A DNA stretch of 12,260 nucleotides from DATMGU01 sp035555315 (GTDB lineage Bacteria; Pseudomonadota; Alphaproteobacteria; ATCC43930; CGMCC-115725): contig DATMGU010000052.1 of NCBI GenBank assembly GCA_035555315.1, positions 1 to 12,260 on the forward strand. The letters run 5' to 3'. The notes under the pieces were generated by a model. The model was not told the origin of the DNA. It did no database searches and saw only the letters and a list, made by a program, of their open reading frames with translations. Both the position numbers and the translations under genes were made by a program. Positions 8,206 through 12,260 of the stretch are shown in pieces (positions within the stretch are counted from its first letter, which is position 1; each line of letters begins with the position of its first letter).

Positions 8206-9075
8206 ATGGGTATCCGTTTCGATATCGGCGATCTCACGATTCATCGCCTGATCGAACAGGAAACACCCTACAGGCCGGCCCTGGAGATCATGCCGGGCCT
8301 GACGCCGCAGGTGTTGGCGGAGAACCGCGCCTGGCTGGAACCGGCGGCGCTGGATCCGGATGGCCGGCTGATCTTCTGTTTTCAGTCCTACGTGGTGCGC
8401 ACGCCGCATCATACCGTGCTGATCGACAGCTGCATCGGCAACCACAAGGAGCGCACCCTCCCGTCCTGGCACCAGAAGACCGACGATACCTATATGCGGG
8501 CCCTGGCGGCCGCGGGCCTGTCGGTCGACGACATCGATATCGTGATGTGCACCCATCTGCACCCCGACCATGTCGGCTGGAACACGAGGCTGGAGAACGG
8601 CCGGTGGGTCCCGACCTTTCCGAACGCGCGCTATCTGTTCGCGGACCGGGAATACGCCCATTGGGCGGAGCGGCATGCCCAGACGCCGCTGCCCTATCTG
8701 GCGGATAGCGTGCTGCCGATCATCGCCGCCAACCGCGCCGATCTGGTAAGCAGCGCGCATGCGGTGAACGATCATATCCGCCTGCTGCCCACACCGGGAC
8801 ACACGATCGATCACTTCGCGGTGGAAGTCGGGCGCGGCGGCGCCGTGGCGGTCATGACCGGCGATCTCATCCATTCGCCGCTGCAGGCGCGCTATCCCGA
8901 GCTGTCGATGGGCTTCGACTACGATCCCGGCCTCTCGGCGACGACGCGCCGCGCCTTTCTGGAGCGGTACTGCGACACCGACACGCTGTGCTGCACGGCG
9001 CATTTCCCGTCGCCCTCCGCCGGGCATATCCGGCGCTGGGGCGACGGCTTTCGCTGCGAGACGGCGACCGGCTGA
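8206..9075 (+). CDS. Metallo-beta-lactamase-fold hydrolase
   Basis: This 289-residue protein has no signal peptide and so is cytoplasmic. It has the full MBL metal set: THLHPDH with His117, His119, Asp121 and His122, then His199 in PTPGHTIDH, Asp220 in MTGDLIHSP, and His266 in CTAHFP. This is the HxHxDH-H-D-H pattern of AHL lactonase, methyl-parathion-hydrolase-like and arylesterase-like relatives, which hydrolyse lactones, esters or thioesters with two zinc or iron ions. The N-terminal FDIGDLTIHRLIEQE and the loop with LEPAALDPDGRLIFCFQSYVV are common in the MPH/AHL-lactonase branch. It closes the operon with the ADO-like and SDR genes, so a role in releasing, removing or recycling an acyl thioester or lactone of that pathway is plausible but unproven. 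The gene downstream converges 24 bases away. Confidence 0.9.
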   Translation: MGIRFDIGDLTIHRLIEQETPYRPALEIMPGLTPQVLAENRAWLEPAALDPDGRLIFCFQSYVVRTPHHTVLIDSCIGNHKERTLPSWHQKTDDTYMRALAAAGLSVDDIDIVMCTHLHPDHVGWNTRLENGRWVPTFPNARYLFADREYAHWAERHAQTPLPYLADSVLPIIAANRADLVSSAHAVNDHIRLLPTPGHTIDHFAVEVGRGGAVAVMTGDLIHSPLQARYPELSMGFDYDPGLSATTRRAFLERYCDTDTLCCTAHFPSPSAGHIRRWGDGFRCETATG

Positions 9076-9080
9076 ACGAT

Positions 9081-9101
9081 TGGCGGTTCGGGTGGCGGTT
9101 C
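9081..9101. repeat. 9-bp direct repeat in a convergent gap
   Basis: TGGCGGTTC occurs at 9081-9089 and again at 9093-9101, a 12-base period, in the 24-bp gap between the hydrolase stop and the DUF2076-like stop. The second copy runs into the latter's stop codon. It is probably drift in GC-rich sequence and no function is visible. Confidence 0.6.
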
Positions 9102-9960
9102 AGGCGTAGTCGTCGCCGCCCGAGTTCGGATCGAAACTGTCGTCGGGCGTGTAATCGGCATCCTGCGCATAGCCCTGGTCGCCGCCCGGAGCGGGATCGA
9201 CATAGGGATCGACCGAAGCGTCCTGCGTGCCGCGATCATAGTTCGCCGGTTCCTGCGCGGGTTGGCCCGGCTGAGTGCCGTAATAGTTGTTGGTGACCTC
9301 GGTCACCTCCGTCAGGCTTGGCTGCTGGCCCATGCCCTGACCGAAACCGGCGCCGCCGAAGCCGCCGCCCCCAAAGCCCCCGCCGCCGAAGCCGCCTTGA
9401 TGGCCGCTGAACAGCGAGGAGATACCCTCGAACAACAACGCGCCGCCCGCGACACCCGCGGCGGTGGTCGCCGCCTGCCGCAGAAAACCGGAAGTCTGCG
9501 ACGGCTGCATGACCGGCGCGCCGGGGACCGGTTGACCGGCATAAGGCTGATAAGCGGGCGCCTGATAGGCCGGCGGAGGCGGTGCCGGCTGGGCATAGCC
9601 ACCTGACGCCGCCGGTTGGTGCCACGGGCTGGGGGCGGGACCGGGGGCCGGGTTGGGAGTGGCCGTATTCGGCACGCTGCCCCGACCGAGGAGTCCGCCG
9701 AGGAAGCTGCCGCCACCGGCCGGCTGCGACGCCGCCTTGGCTTCAGCCAGCTGGCGCTGCAGATCGGCCAGCTGCGCCTTCGCGGTGTTCAGCGCGAAAT
9801 CCTGCATCAGGACGGTCTGGGCCAACAGATAGGCGGTGTCGGGGCGGGCGGCTGTCAACGCGGAAATCAGCTGATTCGCCTCGGGATCCATCTGGGTCGG
9901 CGGGGCGCTCCTCAGGCGATCGATCAACGCGGTCAGCAATTGTTGTTCTTGGGGAGTCAT
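9100..9960 (-). CDS. DUF2076 family protein
   Basis: The protein is 286 residues from the ATG at 9960, with GGAGGA just upstream on the minus strand. Residues 1-75 are the conserved helical part: MTPQEQQLLTALIDRLRS, then a region with QMDPEANQLI, TAYLLAQTVLMQDFALNTAKAQ, and a coiled-coil-like segment ADLQRQLAEAKA. After it come Pro/Ala/Tyr-rich linkers (residues 95-155) and a single hydrophobic Ala/Gly segment FLRQAATTAAGVAGGALLFEGISSLF (159-184) that may be membrane-inserted. A Gly-Phe repeat (189-211), NNYYG and an acidic tail ending DPNSGGDDYA follow. This matches the DUF2076 architecture, which is sometimes labelled periplasmic ligand-binding sensor; its biochemical role is not established. 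No signal peptide is seen. Poised convergent to the hydrolase and downstream of accA, it is likely an independent unit. Confidence 0.85.
   Translation of the reverse strand: MTPQEQQLLTALIDRLRSAPPTQMDPEANQLISALTAARPDTAYLLAQTVLMQDFALNTAKAQLADLQRQLAEAKAASQPAGGGSFLGGLLGRGSVPNTATPNPAPGPAPSPWHQPAASGGYAQPAPPPPAYQAPAYQPYAGQPVPGAPVMQPSQTSGFLRQAATTAAGVAGGALLFEGISSLFSGHQGGFGGGGFGGGGFGGAGFGQGMGQQPSLTEVTEVTNNYYGTQPGQPAQEPANYDRGTQDASVDPYVDPAPGGDQGYAQDADYTPDDSFDPNSGGDDYA
9328..9396 (-). repeat. Gly-Phe repeat (GGFGG) coding segment
   Basis: Residues 189-211 of the DUF2076-like protein are GGF/GGGG units separated by Phe, encoded by repeated GGCGGCGG-type DNA on the minus strand. It gives a flexible low-complexity linker after the hydrophobic segment. 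Copy number is expected to vary between strains. Confidence 0.8.
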
Positions 9961-9980
9961 GGAAATCCTCCGGCATAAGC

Positions 9981-10012
9981 GCTTGCGTCTGGCTCACCAG
10001 CCTGCGCGAAGC
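9981..10012 (-). terminator. Imperfect stem-loop between accA and the DUF2076-like gene
   Basis: The arms GCTT-GCG-GGCT and AGCC-GCGC-GAAGC can pair with two small bulges around a CACC loop. It stands about 40 bases after the accA stop on the minus strand, just ahead of the next gene's ribosome site. There is no T-run. It could weakly end the accA transcript; the evidence is only structural. Confidence 0.25.
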
Positions 10013-10052
10013 ATAGATAGGCATTCCGATCCGCCGCGCAACGTGCGACCGA

Positions 10053-11006
10053 TCAGAGCCCGTGCTTGCCCATCGCCAGGAATTTTTCCCGCCGCTGGCG
10101 GCGCAGCGCCGGCCCGTCCAGGGCCAAGAGCGGCCGCAGCGCGTCGTCGAGCGCGTCGCCCATGGCGGCGATCGCGACCGCGCGCTGACGGTGCGCCCCG
10201 CCGATCGGCTCCGGCACGATGCGGTCGATCACGCCGAGGCGGAAGAGATCCTGCGCCGTCAGCTTCAAGGCCTCGGCGGCGGTCGCGGCCTCGGCGCCGC
10301 TGCGCCACAGGATCGATGCGCAGCCTTCCGGCGAGATCACCGAATAGACCGCATGTTCCAGCATCAGCACCGCGTTGCCGGTGGCGAGCGCCACCGCCCC
10401 GCCGGACCCGCCCTCGCCGATGATCGCCGCCACGATCGGCACGGTCAGCCGCAGCGACATCTCGATCGAGCGGGCGATCGCCTCGGCCTGGCCGCGCGCC
10501 TCGGCCTCGATGCCGGGATAGGCGCCCGCCGTATCGACCAGGGTCAGCACCGGCAGGCGAAACCGCTCCGCCAGCTCGAACAGCCGGTGTGCCTTGCGAT
10601 AGCCCTCGGGCTTGGCCATACCGAAATTATGGCGGATCCGCGCCTCGGTATCCGCCCCCTTTTCCAGGCCGATCAGCACGACCGGCCGATCCCGGAACCG
10701 CGCAAGCCCACCCAGGATGGCCCGATCCTCGCCGAACAGCCGGTCGCCGGCGAGCGGCGTGAACTCGGTGAACAGCGCCGCCGCGTAATCGCTGAAATGC
10801 GGCCGGTCCGGGTGGCGGGCGACCTGCACCTTCTGCCAGGCGGTCAGCTTGGCATAGGTCTGCTTGAGCAAACGCGCGGCCTTGCCCTCCAGCACCGAGA
10901 CTTCATCCGCGATGTTGAGGTCGGCCGTGGTCGGCAGGTGTCTTAACTCGTCGATCTTGCCTTCTAGTTCGGCGATCGGACGTTCGAATTCCAGAAAGTT
11001 CGGCAT
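10053..11006 (-). CDS. accA: AccA, acetyl-CoA carboxylase carboxyltransferase subunit alpha
   Basis: This 317-residue protein (E. coli AccA: 319) moves the carboxyl group from carboxybiotin on BCCP to acetyl-CoA, making malonyl-CoA, the first step of fatty-acid synthesis; it works as alpha2beta2 with AccD. The N-terminus MPNFLEFERPIAELEGKIDELR is the standard AccA start and decides the ATG at 11006; the frame is open upstream to 11162 but without homology. Conserved blocks are LAGDRLFGEDRAILGGLARF, NFGMAKPEGYRKAHRLF, VDTAGAYPGIEAEARGQAEAIA and the crotonase-fold IIGEGGSGGAVALATGN (196-212) followed by YSVISPEGCASILW. No Shine-Dalgarno is evident. The gene is oriented like the putative xerD fragment at the right edge, from which it is separated by the toxin-antitoxin and lipoprotein genes. 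Confidence 0.98.
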   Translation of the reverse strand: MPNFLEFERPIAELEGKIDELRHLPTTADLNIADEVSVLEGKAARLLKQTYAKLTAWQKVQVARHPDRPHFSDYAAALFTEFTPLAGDRLFGEDRAILGGLARFRDRPVVLIGLEKGADTEARIRHNFGMAKPEGYRKAHRLFELAERFRLPVLTLVDTAGAYPGIEAEARGQAEAIARSIEMSLRLTVPIVAAIIGEGGSGGAVALATGNAVLMLEHAVYSVISPEGCASILWRSGAEAATAAEALKLTAQDLFRLGVIDRIVPEPIGGAHRQRAVAIAAMGDALDDALRPLLALDGPALRRQRREKFLAMGKHGL

Positions 11007-11164
11007 GGCGGAAGTGGGTAGCACAGCCGCCCGCGCCTCGCCACCCGGATGCGTTGGCCCTATCAAACGCCCCGCCGCCGTTATCCCGTTCCGAGAGAAC
11101 CGATGTGACCAAGCCATCCGGCAGCAAAGGCGCGTCCACCACAGCGAATCCCGATGGCACATCC

Positions 11165-11180
11165 GTACCGAATTTGGTAC
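11165..11180. promoter_or_regulatory. Inverted repeat upstream of the toxin gene, candidate antitoxin operator
   Basis: GTACC (11165-11169) and GGTAC (11176-11180) form an inverted repeat with a 6-base spacer GAATTT; the central ACCGAATTTGGT is nearly palindromic. It ends 11 bases before the toxin ATG, and a TACAAT -10-like hexamer (11178-11183) overlaps its right arm. HigBA-type modules are repressed by the antitoxin (with toxin) at such palindromes, which fits the position. Confidence 0.5.
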
Positions 11181-11191
11181 AATTGAGGTCC

Positions 11192-11554
11192 ATGATGAAA
11201 ATTCTGCCCGCCGCTTTCTATCGCACCGAAGCGGGCAATGAACCGGTCCGGGATTGGCTGAAAGGCGAACTGAGCAAGGAGGACCGGCTCAAGGTCGGAA
11301 CGGCGATCAAGCGCGTCGAACTCGAATGGCCCATCGGTAAGCCGACATGCGCCCCGCTTTCCGATGGGTTGTGGGAAGTACGGGTGACGCTGCCGAAGCG
11401 CATCGCCCGCGTGATCTTCTTCGTGCATGACGAGACGATGGTGCTGCTGCATGGCTTCATCAAGAAGGCTCAGAAGACGCCACAGGACGACCTCGAACTC
11501 GCTGGGAAACGTAAACGGGACGTGGAGAAGGCAGATGCCAAAGGCAGGAAGTAG
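11192..11554 (+). CDS. RelE/HigB-like toxin, phage-derived Gp49-like (mRNA interferase family)
   Basis: The protein is 120 residues. GAGG at 11185-11188 lies 3 bases before the ATG at 11192 and 6 before the second ATG at 11195, so the second may be used. The core pattern is that of the Gp49-like HigB family: AAFYRTEAGNEPVRDWL, LSDGLWEVRVTLP, ARVIFFVHDETMVLLHGFIKKAQKTP, then a basic tail (KRKRDVEKADAKGRK). The family cleaves mRNA, mostly ribosome-associated, and is neutralised by the partner antitoxin. It comes first in the operon and overlaps the antitoxin gene by 20 bases, the usual HigBA order. Strand is opposite to accA and xerD, which suits an acquired module. A promoter is not clear beyond the palindrome upstream. 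Confidence 0.92.
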   Translation: MMKILPAAFYRTEAGNEPVRDWLKGELSKEDRLKVGTAIKRVELEWPIGKPTCAPLSDGLWEVRVTLPKRIARVIFFVHDETMVLLHGFIKKAQKTPQDDLELAGKRKRDVEKADAKGRK

Positions 11555-11852
11555 CAACCCGCATATCGGGGCCAGCTTTGACGATTTCCTGGATGAGGAA
11601 GGGATCGCCGCCGAGATCACCAGGCGGGCGGTGCGTGAGGTCATCGCCCATCTGGTCATCGACCATATGGAGCAGGCAAATCTCACCAAAACCGAGATGG
11701 CCGCCAGGATGCACACCAGCCGCCAAGCTCTGGACCGCTTACTGGACCCGAACGGCGGCGGCCTGACCCTCGACACCTTGGAACGAGCCGCCAATGCCGT
11801 GGGCAAGAGGGTGCGGATTTCGTTCGACGATGTGGTGGAGTCGGCGGCGTAG
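11535..11852 (+). CDS. HigA-like antitoxin, XRE/Cro-type helix-turn-helix
   Basis: The 105-residue frame starts at the ATG at 11535 with GGAG 7 bases upstream, within the end of the toxin gene (20-base overlap, different frame). Residues 48-85 hold the helix-turn-helix: QANLTKTEMAARMHTSRQALDRLL, then GGGLTLDTLERAANAVGKRV, the standard Cro/C1 layout with an additional C-terminal helix. The N-terminal region (residues 1-40) is acidic and helical, SFDDFLDEEGIAAEITRRAVREVI, and could cover the toxin. The HTH would bind the palindrome ahead of the toxin gene and repress the operon. The overlap suggests translational coupling, which keeps toxin and antitoxin balanced. Confidence 0.92.
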   Translation: MPKAGSSNPHIGASFDDFLDEEGIAAEITRRAVREVIAHLVIDHMEQANLTKTEMAARMHTSRQALDRLLDPNGGGLTLDTLERAANAVGKRVRISFDDVVESAA

Positions 11853-11992
11853 GCGGGCACAAGCGGCGCCATCGCATCGTTCACCGGCGAGGATGACGCA
11901 CCGTCGTTCGAACGTTATGCCTCCAGCGTTGACTACGAGGCTCGCGCCGGCACATGCCTGCCTTGTTTCACGAATTTTCACAGAGTATCGGG

Positions 11993-12184
11993 ATGTCGAT
12001 GACGCGTCTTTTCGCCCTTCTGCTGCTGGTCTGCGTCGCGGGTTGCGGCACCTATCACTGGGATAAGCCCGGCGCCGGGGAAGACCAGTTCGCCGCCGAT
12101 GCCAAGGCCTGCGATCAACCCGGCCAGCCCGGCGGTTTCAGCGCCTGCATGAAGGGGCGCGGCTGGACCTATCGCAATTACTGA
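11993..12184 (+). CDS. Small lipoprotein of unknown function
   Basis: The 63-residue frame starts at the ATG at 11993; ATG 11999 is an alternative, and an open frame exists back to 11954 that would bury the signal peptide. The N-terminus MTRLFALLLLVCVAGC has a type-II signal peptide with lipobox LVCVAGC, and lipidation is expected on Cys18. The short mature part holds Cys40 and Cys52 in the pattern FAADAKACDQ ... FSACMKGRGWTY, found in many small proteobacterial lipoproteins (Cys ... CMxxRGW). The two cysteines probably form a disulfide in the periplasm. No Shine-Dalgarno is clear, and the upstream 140 bases hold no convincing promoter. It converges on the right-edge gene, with stops 5 bases apart. 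Confidence 0.75.
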   Translation: MSMTRLFALLLLVCVAGCGTYHWDKPGAGEDQFAADAKACDQPGQPGGFSACMKGRGWTYRNY

Positions 12185-12189
12185 GATGC

Positions 12190-12260
12190 CTACAGCGCTT
12201 TAGGCGGCTTGCGGCGGGTCGCCAGCGGGTGATGCGTGCCGACCAGCGAGATCAGGCGTT
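12190..12260 (-). CDS. xerD: Probable XerD tyrosine recombinase, last 22 residues (runs off the right edge)
   Basis: On the minus strand from the window edge to the TAG at 12192-12190 the frame reads RLISLVGTHHPLATRRKPPKAL. The tail ...LV..HHPLA matches the usual end of alphaproteobacterial XerC/XerD recombinases (L.. LV. .HHPLA plus a basic tail). Catalytic residues lie outside the window. XerD resolves chromosome dimers at dif with XerC. In many alphaproteobacteria xerD lies next to accA in the same orientation, which agrees with accA being further left on the same strand. The call rests on a short segment and on that context. Confidence 0.55.
   Translation of the reverse strand, partial: RLISLVGTHHPLATRRKPPKAL

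Noticed and set aside
7024..9027. Long minus-strand open frames opposite the SDR and metallohydrolase genes
   Set aside because: They mirror two genes with clear catalytic motifs and have Gln/His/Arg-rich nonsense composition.
10062..10946. A 294-codon plus-strand open frame opposite accA
   Set aside because: Antisense to a highly conserved gene, with no motif of its own.
11007..11162. N-terminal extension of accA
   Set aside because: The AccA family starts at MPNFLEFE; the extension has no homology and crosses the divergent regulatory region.
11929..11957. TTGACT hexamer as a promoter for the small lipoprotein
   Set aside because: No acceptable -10 sequence lies 16-18 bases downstream.

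Overview
The window is high-GC DNA with dense coding and third-position GC bias. Its conserved genes (SecA with a C-terminal zinc motif, AccA starting MPNFLEFERPIAELEGKIDEL, a periplasmic parvulin beside argJ and divergent from secA) suggest an alphaproteobacterium, most likely Rhodospirillales-like. The lineage is inferred from gene order and protein style, not from a search.

Layout. 1-309 is the N-terminal part of argJ (minus), preceded in the same direction by a secreted PpiC/parvulin isomerase (426-1403), with a perfect 10-bp hairpin between them. 1579-2367 (minus) is an Asp/Glu-racemase-superfamily enzyme closest in motif pattern to arylmalonate decarboxylase. Its start overlaps the stop of a 59-codon remnant of an ABC-transporter substrate-binding protein (2364-2543). 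2771-5464 (plus) is full-length secA, behind a good promoter candidate.

The most interesting part is the tight plus-strand operon 5595-9075. It encodes a ferritin-like protein in which all six metal ligands of cyanobacterial aldehyde-deformylating oxygenase (ADO) can be matched, a diverged tandem paralogue with a partly degenerate metal site, a fatty-acyl-reductase-like extended SDR, and a metallo-beta-lactamase-fold hydrolase. Gaps are 12, 1 and 9 bp. The simplest reading is a non-cyanobacterial acyl-thioester to aldehyde to hydrocarbon (or related C1-loss) pathway, in which an SDR/FAR-type reductase takes the place of cyanobacterial AAR. This is inference from motifs.

Downstream, a DUF2076-like protein (9100-9960, minus) and accA (10053-11006, minus) follow. 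Next come a HigB/HigA-type toxin-antitoxin pair (11192-11852, plus) behind a palindromic operator candidate, a small lipoprotein (11993-12184, plus), and the last 22 codons of what looks like xerD (12190-12260, minus). The toxin-antitoxin pair and lipoprotein sit, in opposite orientation, between xerD and accA, which are neighbours in many alphaproteobacteria; this suggests an insertion. No rRNA, tRNA, CRISPR array or insertion sequence was seen, and no stretch longer than 300 bases lacks a gene.
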